DNA of 64,000 nucleotides, taken from positions 682,001-746,000 of the forward strand of contig NZ_LMKL01000001.1 of assembly GCF_001421505.1 (NCBI RefSeq), written 5' to 3'. The translations under genes were made by a program, and so were the position numbers. This DNA comes from Sphingomonas sp. Leaf17 (GTDB lineage Bacteria > Pseudomonadota > Alphaproteobacteria > Sphingomonadales > Sphingomonadaceae). Below, piece by piece: positions 15,840 through 24,539 of this stretch. Position 1 is the stretch's first letter; the number at the start of each line of letters is the position of its first letter. Below the pieces are notes generated by a model that worked only from the letters and a program-made list of their open reading frames with translations, was not told the DNA's origin and searched no databases.

Positions 15840-17218
15840 ATCGCCTCCGGTCGCACCAGCCGGTCGAAGGTCTCCGCATCGACCAGCCCGAGCGCCAAGC
15901 CCGCCGCGCGCAGCGTCGTGCCGTCGGCCAGCGCCTGCTTGGCGATCTTCGCGGCATTGTCATACCCGATCTCGGGCGCAAGCGCGGTCACCAGCATCAG
16001 CGACCGGTCGAGCAGGTCGGCGATCCGCTCGCGGTTCGGCTCCAGCCCGTCGATGCAGCGTTCCGCGAAACCCTCCATGGCGGTCGCCAGCAGGTCGATC
16101 GAGCGCAGCACGTTCGCGCCGATCAGCGGCTTGAACACGTTCAGTTCCAGATGCCCCTGCATACCCCCGACGGTCACCGCGACGTGATTGCCCATTACCT
16201 GACCCGCCACCATCGTCAGCATTTCGCACTGGGTCGGGTTGACCTTGCCCGGCATGATCGAGCTGCCCGGTTCGTTGGCCGGCAGGTCGAGTTCGCCAAA
16301 GCCGCAGCGCGGGCCGGACCCGAGCAGGCGGATATCATTGGCGATCTTGGTCAGCGCGACCGCCAGCGTGTTCAGCGTCGACGACAGATGGACAAGCGGA
16401 TCGTTCGACGCCAGCGCCTCGAACTTGTTCTCGGCGGTGTAGAAGGGCAGTTCGCACAACCGCCCAAGCTCGCCGGCGATTGCCTCGGCAAAGCCCGCCG
16501 GCGCGTTCAAACCGGTGCCGACCGCCGTGCCGCCTTGCGCCAGCTGGCACATCCCGTGGACGATCGCCGGGGTCAGCCGGTGGCGGCACCGGTATAGCTG
16601 GTGCGCATAGCCCGAAAACTCCTGCCCCAGCGTCAGCGGGGTCGCGTCCTGCATATGCGTCCGGCCGATCTTGACGATGTCGTCCCAACTTTCCGCCTTC
16701 GCCTCGATCGCGTCGTGCAGCCGGTCAAGCGCGGGAAACAGCCGGCCGGTCGCGGCGCGGGCGGCGGCGACGTGCAACGCGGTCGGGAAGCTGTCGTTCG
16801 ACGACTGACTCATGTTGACGTCGTCGTTCGGGTGGACGGGCGTCTTGCCGCCGCGCGTGCCGGTCAGCATTTCGTTCGCGCGGCCGGCAATCACCTCGTT
16901 CACGTTCATGTTCGACTGGGTGCCGCTGCCGGTCTGCCAGATGACGAGCGGAAACTGGTCGTCATGATCGCCCGCGACGATTTCCGCCGCCGCCGCCTCG
17001 ATCGCCTCGGCCTTTTCGGCGGACAGGCCATGCGCCCGGTTCACCCGCGCCGCCGCCTGCTTCACCAGCGCCAGCGCATGGACGATCTCGATCGGCATCC
17101 GTTCGCGCGCGCCGAACGGGAAATTTGCGATGCTGCGCTGGGTCTGCGCGCCCCAATAGGCGTGCGCTGGCACCGCGATGGCGCCGATCGAGTCGGTTTC
17201 GGTTCGGGTGTCTGTCAT
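15827..17218 (-). CDS. fumC: Fumarate hydratase class II
   Basis: Iron-independent fumarase of the TCA cycle (fumarate + water to malate), a cytosolic homotetramer. The 463-residue protein has the three conserved regions of the superfamily: [14 protein letters not shown] (about 98-111), the [14 protein letters not shown] segment (about 130-143) and the signature [13 protein letters not shown] (about 317). The frame is open upstream to 17428, but AAGGAG lies 7-12 nt before the ATG at 17218 and the extension is not family-like. Divergent from the threonine aldolase gene. Confidence 0.97.
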   Translation of the reverse strand: MTDTRTETDSIGAIAVPAHAYWGAQTQRSIANFPFGARERMPIEIVHALALVKQAAARVNRAHGLSAEKAEAIEAAAAEIVAGDHDDQFPLVIWQTGSGTQSNMNVNEVIAGRANEMLTGTRGGKTPVHPNDDVNMSQSSNDSFPTALHVAAARAATGRLFPALDRLHDAIEAKAESWDDIVKIGRTHMQDATPLTLGQEFSGYAHQLYRCRHRLTPAIVHGMCQLAQGGTAVGTGLNAPAGFAEAIAGELGRLCELPFYTAENKFEALASNDPLVHLSSTLNTLAVALTKIANDIRLLGSGPRCGFGELDLPANEPGSSIMPGKVNPTQCEMLTMVAGQVMGNHVAVTVGGMQGHLELNVFKPLIGANVLRSIDLLATAMEGFAERCIDGLEPNRERIADLLDRSLMLVTALAPEIGYDNAAKIAKQALADGTTLRAAGLALGLVDAETFDRLVRPEAMLGR

Positions 17219-17348
17219 CGCGCAAGGCTCCTTCTGGCGGCTATGTGCGGTCGCCGATCGGTGGGAGCAAGGACACGTGCCTGTTTTCCGGACGGCCGGT
17301 GTTCCGTCCCGGTTGACGCCCCCGCCCCCGTCCGCAACAGCGTAAGCC

Positions 17349-18350
17349 ATGCGCTTTTTCTCCGACAACGCCGCCGCCGTGCACCCGAAGGTTCTGGCCG
17401 CGATGGCCGCCGCCGACACGCTCGACACCGCCTATGACGGCGATGCGCTGAGCCGCAACCTGGACGGTCGGTTCTCCGATCTGTTCGAAACGCCGGTGCG
17501 GGTATTGTGGGTGCCGACCGGGACCGCCGCCAACGCGCTGGCGCTGGCCGCGCTCTGCCCTCCGCATGGCGGCGTGGTGTGCCACCGCGACGCGCATATT
17601 CAGAATGACGAGGGCGGCGCGCCTGAGTTCTACACCCACGGGGCCAAGCTGATGCTGGCGGACGGGACAGCGGCCAAGCTGTCGCCCGACGCGATCGCGA
17701 CCGTCATCGACGCCATCGCCAACGACGTCCACCGGGTGCAGCCGCACGCGATCTCGATCACCAACGCCACCGAATATGGCGCGGTCTACACCCCCGATCA
17801 GGTCGCGGCGATCGGGTCGCTGGCACGGTCGCGCGGGCTGGGCTTCCACATGGACGGCGCGCGCTTCGCCAATGCGGTGGTACGGACCGGGGCGAGCGTT
17901 GCCGACCTGACGTGGCGCGCGGGCGTCGACATCCTCAGCTTCGGCTTCGTCAAGAACGGCGGCATGAGCGCGGAGGCACTGGTGTTCTTCGACACCGAAC
18001 TGGCCGCGACAACGCTGTACCGCCGCAAGCGCGCCGGGCTGCTGCTTTCCAAGGGGCGGTATCTGGCCGCGCAGCTGCTGGCGATGCTGGAGGATGATCT
18101 GTGGCTGGACACCGCGCGCGCCGCCAACGACGGCGCGGCGATCCTGGCGGCGGCGGCCGGCGACCGGCTGGTCCACCCGGTCGAGGCGAACGAGGTGTTC
18201 CTGCGCGCCACCCCGGCGGAGGCGGCGGCGTTGCGCGCGAAGGGGTTCGACTTCTACGACTGGGCCGCGGGCGAGGTCCGGCTGGTCGTATCGTGGGACC
18301 AGCGCGCGGACCAGATCCGGCCGCTGGCCGATGCGATCGCGGCGTTGTGA
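17349..18350 (+). CDS. ltaE: Low-specificity L-threonine aldolase
   Basis: PLP enzyme cleaving L-threonine or allo-threonine to glycine and acetaldehyde. The 333-residue protein is a beta-eliminating-lyase-type fold. The N-terminal [13 protein letters not shown], the GTAANALAL cofactor loop (about 58-67) and the [10 protein letters not shown] motif are present. The PLP Lys is predicted at residue 202 in SFGFVKNGG. Glycine made here can feed one-carbon metabolism, and fhs lies 8 kb away. The stop overlaps the GTG of the EamA transporter, so the two are translationally coupled. Confidence 0.92.
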   Translation: MRFFSDNAAAVHPKVLAAMAAADTLDTAYDGDALSRNLDGRFSDLFETPVRVLWVPTGTAANALALAALCPPHGGVVCHRDAHIQNDEGGAPEFYTHGAKLMLADGTAAKLSPDAIATVIDAIANDVHRVQPHAISITNATEYGAVYTPDQVAAIGSLARSRGLGFHMDGARFANAVVRTGASVADLTWRAGVDILSFGFVKNGGMSAEALVFFDTELAATTLYRRKRAGLLLSKGRYLAAQLLAMLEDDLWLDTARAANDGAAILAAAAGDRLVHPVEANEVFLRATPAEAAALRAKGFDFYDWAAGEVRLVVSWDQRADQIRPLADAIAAL

Positions 18351-19270
18351 AGGCGAATCCCATTCCTCCCCCCAATTCCTCGCGCGTCGCGATCCTCATC
18401 CCGTTCGGCATCGTCACGCTGATCTGGGGGTCGACGTGGCTGGTGATCCGCGACCAGCTGGGCGTCGTCCCGCCAAGCTGGTCGGTCAGCTACCGGTTCC
18501 TCGTCGGCGGGATCACGATGGCGGTCTATGCGCTGGTCAAGCGCCAGTCGTTCCGCCTCGACGCGCGCGGCTGGAGCTTTGCCGCCGCGCTGGCGCTGAC
18601 CCAATTCTGCCTGAACTTCAATTTCGTCTACCGCGCCGAACAGTATATCACCTCCGGGCTGGTCGCGGTGGTCTTCGCCTTGCTGCTGGTGCCGAACGCG
18701 ATCCTCGCGCGACTCTTCCTTGGTCAGCGGATGGGACGACAGCTGTTGGTCGGGTCGGCGGTGGCGATGGCCGGCGTCACCCTGTTGTTCGTGCACGAGG
18801 CGCGGACCGCGGCGGCGGGCACGCAGACCGTCCTGCTGGGCATCGGCATCACCTTGTGCGCGATCCTGTCCGCCTCCAGCGCCAATGTGATGCAGGGGAC
18901 GCAGACCGCCAAGCGCTATCCGATGGGGGCGATGCTGGCGGTGTCGATGCTGATCGGCGCGGTGATGGACGCCGCGCTTGCCTATGCGCTGACCGGTGCT
19001 CCGGTGTTCGAGACGCGGCCGGCCTATATCGCCGGCATCCTGTATCTGGGCGTGTTCGCCTCGGCGATCGCGTTCACGCTGTATTTCCAGGTTCTGCGCG
19101 TCATCGGCCCGGCCAAGGCGGCCTATAGCAGCGTCATCGTGCCGGTCATCGCGATGCTGCTGTCCACCCTGTTCGAGGGCTATCGCTGGTCGGCGCTGGC
19201 GGGTGCCGGGGCGGCACTGGCGGGCGTCGGACTGGTCATCGCGCTGAGGGCACGCAGGCCGGCGCGGTAG
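18347..19270 (+). CDS. EamA/DMT family transporter
   Basis: A 307-residue inner-membrane protein with ten hydrophobic segments in two EamA halves. The first opens with LIWGSTWLVIRDQLG, the WGSTW signature of the RhaT/YdcZ-like drug-metabolite transporters. The start is GTG at 18347 inside a GTGA overlap with ltaE. Coupling to threonine aldolase suggests amino-acid or related metabolite export (RhtA-like), by inference. Its last 91 nt overlap the 3' end of the convergent SDR gene. Confidence 0.9.
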   Translation: MKANPIPPPNSSRVAILIPFGIVTLIWGSTWLVIRDQLGVVPPSWSVSYRFLVGGITMAVYALVKRQSFRLDARGWSFAAALALTQFCLNFNFVYRAEQYITSGLVAVVFALLLVPNAILARLFLGQRMGRQLLVGSAVAMAGVTLLFVHEARTAAAGTQTVLLGIGITLCAILSASSANVMQGTQTAKRYPMGAMLAVSMLIGAVMDAALAYALTGAPVFETRPAYIAGILYLGVFASAIAFTLYFQVLRVIGPAKAAYSSVIVPVIAMLLSTLFEGYRWSALAGAGAALAGVGLVIALRARRPAR

Positions 19271-20016
19271 TCGGGATACAGCGGGGTCCAGCCGAGCACG
19301 CGCCTGGCCTTGCCGTTGGCGACGCGGCGGTTCTCGGCATAGAAACCGCGACCCATCGGCGACAGGTCGTCCACGGCCACCAAAGGCGGCGGGGCGATGC
19401 CGAGCAGCATCGCGGCATGTTCGGCCACCAGATTCTGGCTGCAGGGAAAGTCGTCGGCCAGATTATACGCGCCCGCCGGGCCGTCGAATCCCGCGATCAC
19501 GCCGGCCGCGATGTCATCGACATGCGCGCGGCTGAACACCTGTCCGGGCAGGTCGACGCGGTGCGCCCTGCCGTCCAGCGCCCGGTCCAGCGGGGAACGG
19601 CCGGAGCCGTAGATGCCCGGCAGACGAAACACCCGCGCGCCGATCGCCAGCCAGTCGCGATCGGCCGCATTGCGCGCCGGCCGGCGACCGGCGATGGGGG
19701 CGGTTTCATCGACCCAGGCACCGCCAGCGTCGCCATAGACGCCGGTCGACGAGAGATAGCCGATCCATGCCCGACTGCGCGCGATCACGCTGCCATAGGC
19801 GACCAGCACCGGGTCGACATCGTCCACCGGCGGGACCGACGACAGGATGTGGGTCGCCGCCGCCATCTCGGCCAGCACCGCATCCCGGTCACCAAAGCGC
19901 AGCGTGCCGTCACGACCGTCGCGGGTCGTGCCGGTAACCTGCCATCCCTCGCCTCGCAGGCGGGCGGCGAGGACGCCGGCGGTGTAGCCGAGGCCGAAGA
20001 TCAACAGGCGGCTCAT
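19180..20016 (-). CDS. YeeZ-like NAD(P)-dependent epimerase/SDR
   Basis: A 278-residue extended SDR. Rossmann motif LLIFGLGYTAGVLAARL at the N-terminus (GxGYxA variant, as in YeeZ), then HILSSVPPVDD and the YLSSTGVYGD active-site region. The natural substrate is unknown; relatives are annotated as nucleoside-sugar epimerase-like. The last 30 codons (SAMTSPTPASAAPAPA...) are low complexity and lie antisense to the 3' end of the EamA gene. Loss of an ancestral stop and read-out into the neighbour is one explanation. Confidence 0.85.
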   Translation of the reverse strand: MSRLLIFGLGYTAGVLAARLRGEGWQVTGTTRDGRDGTLRFGDRDAVLAEMAAATHILSSVPPVDDVDPVLVAYGSVIARSRAWIGYLSSTGVYGDAGGAWVDETAPIAGRRPARNAADRDWLAIGARVFRLPGIYGSGRSPLDRALDGRAHRVDLPGQVFSRAHVDDIAAGVIAGFDGPAGAYNLADDFPCSQNLVAEHAAMLLGIAPPPLVAVDDLSPMGRGFYAENRRVANGKARRVLGWTPLYPDYRAGLRALSAMTSPTPASAAPAPASADQR

Positions 20017-20023
20017 GCGCTAT

Positions 20024-20152
20024 CCTTCTCGTTCCCCGGCCCTTCTCGTTCCCCGGCGAAGGCCGGGGTCCGGTTGCCGGGCTGCCGTAGCGAAAGGTAG
20101 CACGCGCCAACCGACGCCTACCCAGTTGGACCCCGGCCTTCGCCGGGGAGCG
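20024..20152. repeat. REP-like inverted pair plus 17-bp tandem duplication
   Basis: The segment CCTTCTCGTTCCCCGGC is duplicated in tandem (20024-20040, 20041-20057). The second copy runs into a TTCCCCGGCGAAGGCCGGGG element (20049-20068) whose mirror image, ACCCCGGCCTTCGCCGGGG, lies at 20130-20148. This pair fills the space between the SDR start and the M28 peptidase end; no gene is seen there. Confidence 0.8.
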
Positions 20153-20185
20153 TGAGGCCAGGGCGGTAGGCGGGTGCCCCCTACC

Positions 20186-21967
20186 TCACTTCGCCATCGG
20201 GCCGTTGTACAGCGTCCCGAAATAGTCGCCCTTGTTCCACACCGGCCGCTGGGCTGCGTCGGCGATGCCGCGGGCGATGCGGTAGTTGGCGTCGACGAAG
20301 CGGACGCCCTGGTCCCACAGGATCGGCTGCTTCAGATCGTCCGACGGCTGGTGGTAATGCGTCGACATGAACAGCTCGACCGCCGCCTTGCCGTCACCCT
20401 TCTGGCCCGGCCACAGGAAGACCGAGGGGATGCCCTTTTGCACGAAGCGGAAATGGTCGGAGCGCACGAAGATCCCCTGCTCGGGCATCGGGTCGGGCGA
20501 GAGGCCGACGCCGATCGCGGCGACCGCCTCGCGCACGATCGGTCCCAGCGACGACCGCTCCGCGCCGAACACGACCATGTCCTGGAACGCATAGGTCAGG
20601 ATCGGCATGTCGAGGTTCACGTCGGCGACGATGTCCTTCAACGGCACGGTCGGGTTGTTCGAGAAATAGTCGCTGCCGATCAGCCCCTTTTCCTCCGCCG
20701 TCACCGCCAGGAACAGCACGCTGCGCTTCGGCGCAGCCCCGCCGGTTTTGAACCGCTTGGCCTCCTCGATCAGGCTGGCGATGCCGATCGCGTTGTCGAG
20801 CGCGCCATTGTTGATCGCGTCGCCCTTCACCGGGCGACCGACGCCGATATGATCGAGATGCGCGGACAGCACGACGACCTCGGACCCGATGACGGGATCG
20901 CTGCCCGGGATCATGCCGACGACGTTGCTGCTCATGGCCGGTTTCAGCTCGGTCTTCGTCGCGACCGCCAGCGTGCCGGGCAGTTGCACCGCCTTGTAAA
21001 CCGCGTTTTCGTTCATCGACGCCCTGGCGACGCTGGCCCAGGACGTCCTCGCCCCGGCAAACAGCTTTTCCATACCCGCCACGCTGATCGTGCCCAGCGA
21101 CGGCGCGGTCGGCGCGTCGACCTTGCCGGTGCCGTCCGGCCTGGCCCAGGTGATGCGCGGCGCGTCATAGAATTGCGCCATCCGCGCGAAGGGACGGGCA
21201 GTGGCGGTGCGTGGCGACTCGATCGCGATCACGCCGACCGCGCCCTTGGCCGCCGCCGTCCGCGCCTTGGTGCCGCCCGATCCGAAGAACGCGCGCTCCT
21301 CGCCACCGAAGCGCGCAGGCGCACCGCCGAAATAGGCGACGATCTTGCCGCGCACGTCGACGCCCTTGTAATCGTCCTGCTTGTACTGTGGCGCGTCGAT
21401 GCCCCAGCCGACGAAGACGACGGGCGCGGTCACGGCGGTCTCGATTTTCGCGGCGTTGGCGGCTGGCACGAAATCGGTGCCGAACACCAGCGGCTGCGGC
21501 TGTCCGCCGCGCGCGGTCCAGACAAAATTGCCCTTGTCTGCCGCCTTGTAGCTGACCAGCGGCACCTTCTGCAGATAGCCGCCGTCGTCGCCCATCGGCT
21601 TCAGGCCGGCGGCGTAGAATTGCGACGCGACATATTGCGCGGCAATGTCATATTCGCCGCTGCCCGCCTCGCGCCCGCGCATCGCGTCGGAGGCCAGGAA
21701 CAGGACATGCGCCTTCATCGCCGCCTGATCGGCCGGCAGCGGGGCGGTGAGCTTCGCGTTCAGTTCGGCATTGGTCATGGCTGGTGCCGTGGATACCGGT
21801 TCCGCAGCGGCGGGGGCCGGCGTCGACTGCGCGGAGGACGCCGGGGTCGGGGCCGGAGCCGGCGGCACGGGCACCGGGGCCGGGACCGTTCCGGGTGTCG
21901 TCCCCGTCTGGGCCAGCGTGGCGGTGGAAAGGGCCAGCAGGCTGACGGCACAGATCGTACGAAGCAT
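20186..21967 (-). CDS. Secreted M28 family zinc aminopeptidase
   Basis: A 593-residue exported peptidase. Signal peptide 1-19 (LLALSTATLAQ) is followed by a Pro/Ala linker to about residue 65. The catalytic M28 domain is interrupted by a PA (protease-associated) insert. Zinc ligands are in place: His/Asp in SAHLDHIG, Asp in GALDNAIG, the catalytic Glu pair in VTAEEKGLIG, Asp in VNLDMPI and His in STHYHQPSDD. It would trim N-terminal residues of peptides in the periplasm or outside. A TTGTAC-N17-ATAGAT promoter is upstream. Confidence 0.93.
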   Translation of the reverse strand: MLRTICAVSLLALSTATLAQTGTTPGTVPAPVPVPPAPAPTPASSAQSTPAPAAAEPVSTAPAMTNAELNAKLTAPLPADQAAMKAHVLFLASDAMRGREAGSGEYDIAAQYVASQFYAAGLKPMGDDGGYLQKVPLVSYKAADKGNFVWTARGGQPQPLVFGTDFVPAANAAKIETAVTAPVVFVGWGIDAPQYKQDDYKGVDVRGKIVAYFGGAPARFGGEERAFFGSGGTKARTAAAKGAVGVIAIESPRTATARPFARMAQFYDAPRITWARPDGTGKVDAPTAPSLGTISVAGMEKLFAGARTSWASVARASMNENAVYKAVQLPGTLAVATKTELKPAMSSNVVGMIPGSDPVIGSEVVVLSAHLDHIGVGRPVKGDAINNGALDNAIGIASLIEEAKRFKTGGAAPKRSVLFLAVTAEEKGLIGSDYFSNNPTVPLKDIVADVNLDMPILTYAFQDMVVFGAERSSLGPIVREAVAAIGVGLSPDPMPEQGIFVRSDHFRFVQKGIPSVFLWPGQKGDGKAAVELFMSTHYHQPSDDLKQPILWDQGVRFVDANYRIARGIADAAQRPVWNKGDYFGTLYNGPMAK

Positions 21968-21998
21968 CGAAACTCCCGGTTTTTATAGTGTTGCCGGA

Positions 21999-22027
21999 AT
22001 CTATCACAGCGACGGGCGGCGGTACAA
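21999..22027 (-). promoter_or_regulatory. Candidate sigma-70 promoter of the M28 peptidase gene
   Basis: On the minus strand TTGTAC (22027-22022), 17 nt spacer and ATAGAT (22004-21999), about 31 nt before the ATG at 21967. Boxes and spacing fit a housekeeping promoter. Confidence 0.5.
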
Positions 22028-22058
22028 TCGGTGCAGGCCAGCGAAACGCCCGCACAGC

Positions 22059-22091
22059 AAAAAGGCGGGAGCGACGCCCGTCGCTCCCGCC
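22059..22091 (-). terminator. Intrinsic terminator of kdsA
   Basis: On the minus strand a perfect 13-bp stem (GGCGGGAGCGACG / CGTCGCTCCCGCC, 2-nt spacer at the tip) is followed by five T (22063-22059). It lies 43 nt past the kdsA stop. Confidence 0.9.
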
Positions 22092-22133
22092 CCCTGCATC
22101 TGTCCGCCAGCCAGAGCCGGCACTCAGCCGCGT

Positions 22134-22997
22134 TCAGTAATAGGCGGCAGCTGGACGAGCCTTGGCGATATCGTCGATCGCCTTCATGTCGGCCAGCACC
22201 TGCGGCAGCCACTCCAGCGGCAGCATGTTCGGGCCGTCCGACGGCGCGTTGTCGGGATCGTCATGCGCCTCGGCGAACACGGCAGCGACACCGACGGCCA
22301 TCGCCGCGCGCGCCAGCGACGGCGCGAACACGCGCTTGCCGCCCGACGAACCGCCACGGCCGCCCGGCTCCTGCACCGAATGGGTCGCGTCGAACACGAC
22401 CGGATAGCCGGTGTCGGCCATCGTCGACAGGCCACGGAAGTCGGAGATAAGCGTGTTGTAGCCGAACGACGTGCCCCGGTCGCACAGCAGGATGCGCTCG
22501 TTGCCGGTCGAGGCGATCTTGGACGCAACGTTCTTCATGTCGTCGGGTGCCAGGAACTGCCCCTTCTTGACGTTGATGACCGCGCCCGTCTCTCCGGCGG
22601 CGATCAGCAGGTCGGTCTGACGGCACAGGAAGGCCGGGATCTGGATGATGTCGACGATCTTGGCGGCGATCCGCGCCTGTTCGATGTCGTGAATATCGGT
22701 CAGCACCGGGCAGTCGAACTGCTCGCGCACATCGGCGAGGATCCGCAGGCCCTCGTCGATGCCAAGGCCGCGCTGGCCGCCGAGCGAGGTACGGTTCGCC
22801 TTGTCGTACGATGCCTTGAAGATCAGCGGGATGCCGGCCTTGTCGGTTTCGGTCTTCAGCGCGTCGGCGATCATGAAGGCATGGTCGCGGCTCTCGATCT
22901 GGCAGGGCCCCGAAATGAACACGAACGGCAGGTCGTTGCCGAAGGTGACGTTGCCGACCTTGACCGGCTTCGACAGGGTAGTGGCGGTGTTCATCAT
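22134..22997 (-). CDS. kdsA: 3-deoxy-8-phosphooctulonate synthase (metal-type)
   Basis: Condenses phosphoenolpyruvate with D-arabinose-5-phosphate to Kdo-8-phosphate, the committed step to the Kdo sugar of lipopolysaccharide. The 287-residue TIM barrel has the FISGPCQIES start with Cys32, IFKASYDKANRTS, the DATHSVQEPGG loop with its His and EAHDDPDNAPSDGPNM with Glu and Asp. Cys, His, Glu and Asp together are the metal ligands of the Aquifex-type (class II) enzyme; the E. coli enzyme has Asn in place of the Cys. Metal dependence is therefore expected. It ends in a terminator. Confidence 0.95.
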   Translation of the reverse strand: MMNTATTLSKPVKVGNVTFGNDLPFVFISGPCQIESRDHAFMIADALKTETDKAGIPLIFKASYDKANRTSLGGQRGLGIDEGLRILADVREQFDCPVLTDIHDIEQARIAAKIVDIIQIPAFLCRQTDLLIAAGETGAVINVKKGQFLAPDDMKNVASKIASTGNERILLCDRGTSFGYNTLISDFRGLSTMADTGYPVVFDATHSVQEPGGRGGSSGGKRVFAPSLARAAMAVGVAAVFAEAHDDPDNAPSDGPNMLPLEWLPQVLADMKAIDDIAKARPAAAYY

Positions 22998-23088
22998 CGG
23001 ATCCGTCCGTTCAATGGGTTTGTCGCTTCATACCTGTGCACGGCGGCCGTCGCAAATCCTGTTCCTTACCGGCGGTCGGCCGCACCCG

Positions 23089-23394
23089 TCAGTGCCCCGC
23101 CTTCACGAACCGGCGGAGCAGCTGCCCGCGCCACAACCAGCGCCCGGGGTGATAATTGAAGAAGAACCAGCCGAACACGAGGCAGCCGAGCAGCGTCGGG
23201 ATCGCCATCGGATCGCCATTCGCCTTCATCCGGTTGTACAGGACGAAATCATAGCGCCATCGGTCGCGCTCGCCGCCGCCGCCGGCGATACCATAGGCAT
23301 TGTCGTGCAGCTGGCAGCCCCGGTTGCGATTGTACTTCGCCGAATCGAGCAAGTAACAGTAATCGCGGACCGGTGGTGGCGCATCGTCGGGCAT
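23089..23394 (-). CDS. Small membrane protein with phospholipase-A2-like motif
   Basis: A 101-residue protein. The segment around residues 26-55 reads CQLHDNAYG, then a glycine-rich turn, then DRWRYDFVLYNRM. This is a C-x-x-H-D-x-x-Y helix followed by a second helix with Asp at the right place, the pattern of the PLA2 catalytic His-Asp pair. A single hydrophobic helix (about 63-80) and a basic tail (RWLWRGQLLRRFVK) follow, so it should sit on the membrane. It could instead be a non-enzymatic member of a phage-type HDxxY family. It starts 20 nt from, and opposite to, a predicted membrane hydrolase. Confidence 0.75.
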   Translation of the reverse strand: MPDDAPPPVRDYCYLLDSAKYNRNRGCQLHDNAYGIAGGGGERDRWRYDFVLYNRMKANGDPMAIPTLLGCLVFGWFFFNYHPGRWLWRGQLLRRFVKAGH

Positions 23395-23414
23395 CAGGGA
23401 AGTAGACAGCAGCC

Positions 23415-24539
23415 GTGGCCACGTTCAAGCGCAAAGTCCTCTATGTCGGCGGTTTCGACCCGCGCGGCGTCCGCTTCTACTACGCGCTGTACAAGGAGGC
23501 GGTCGGCCGGTTCGTCGCGCGGACCGGCAAGACGGTGGAGGTATCGAACCGGCGGCGCGTCTCGCCGATCCGCCACGACTGGACGGTCGCCAACGCCACC
23601 GACGACGTGGCGACCGACTACAGCTTCCTGCGCTGGGAGGATCTGGTCCAGCGTGCCTGGATCCGCAATCCGTTCGCGCTCGCGCTGGCCGCGGTGCGGA
23701 CCTATGCCGGGCTGGTACGGCATATCGACGTGCCGCTCGGCAAATCGGTGCCCAAGGGGCCGATCATCACGATGTTCTACCCGCCGCTGGCATCGGTCCT
23801 GTTGCCGCTGCTCCTTGGCCTGCTGCCATTCCTGCTGGCGCTGATCTGGCTGCCGTGGTGGGCAGCACTGGTGATCGGTGCGGGGGTCGGCATCGCCATC
23901 GCCACGCCGATCCTGAAGCGCGCGCATACCCCGTGGCTGCTGCGCTTCTTTATCTTCAACCTGGGGCCAAAGAGCAACGAGGCGGATCCGGCGATGGCCG
24001 AACGGCTCGACCGGTTCGCCGACGAGATCGGGGCCGCGCTCGACGCGGACTATGACGAGGTGCTGGTCGTCACCCACAGCAACGGGTCGATTCTGGCCGT
24101 ACCGCTGATGACCCGCCTGCTGGCCGCGCGCGGCGGCGCGATGCCGGCCCATTTCGCGCTGGTGACGTTCGGCCAGTGCATTCCGCTGGCCATCGCGCGC
24201 AAGACCGCCACCGGCTTTCGCGACCAGTTGCGCGCGCTGGGCGATGGCGATTTCCGCTGGGTCGACATCGGCTCGCCCCCCGATGGCGCGGCGTTCCACA
24301 ATGTCGACACGGTATCGCTGGTGGGGGGCAAGGGGCGCCCGCGGCTCGACATGCTGTCGCCACGCTTCCACCTGTTCTACGATCCCGAAACCTATCATTC
24401 GGGCTGGTCGAACAAATACGACGTGCATTTCGACTATCTGCGGGTCGCCGACCGGATCAGCCCGCTCGACTATCCCAGCATCACGACCGCGCCGTACGGC
24501 ATCGACGCCTCGGTCGCCGCGTTCCGGGCAATTCCTTGA
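23415..24539 (+). CDS. Membrane-associated alpha/beta-hydrolase-like protein
   Basis: A 374-residue protein without a firm family name. An N-terminal beta-strand start (KVLYVGGFDPRG) precedes an insert with two adjacent hydrophobic helices (about 118-165). Then comes a lipase-type elbow VVTHSNGS with predicted nucleophile Ser222, followed by FALVTFGQCIPLA. A late His near FHLFYDPETYHSG could complete a triad. The architecture suggests a membrane lipase or esterase with its active site in the cytoplasm. The start is GTG. The TGA overlaps the TTG start of the P450 gene, so the two are translationally coupled. Confidence 0.75.
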   Translation: MATFKRKVLYVGGFDPRGVRFYYALYKEAVGRFVARTGKTVEVSNRRRVSPIRHDWTVANATDDVATDYSFLRWEDLVQRAWIRNPFALALAAVRTYAGLVRHIDVPLGKSVPKGPIITMFYPPLASVLLPLLLGLLPFLLALIWLPWWAALVIGAGVGIAIATPILKRAHTPWLLRFFIFNLGPKSNEADPAMAERLDRFADEIGAALDADYDEVLVVTHSNGSILAVPLMTRLLAARGGAMPAHFALVTFGQCIPLAIARKTATGFRDQLRALGDGDFRWVDIGSPPDGAAFHNVDTVSLVGGKGRPRLDMLSPRFHLFYDPETYHSGWSNKYDVHFDYLRVADRISPLDYPSITTAPYGIDASVAAFRAIP

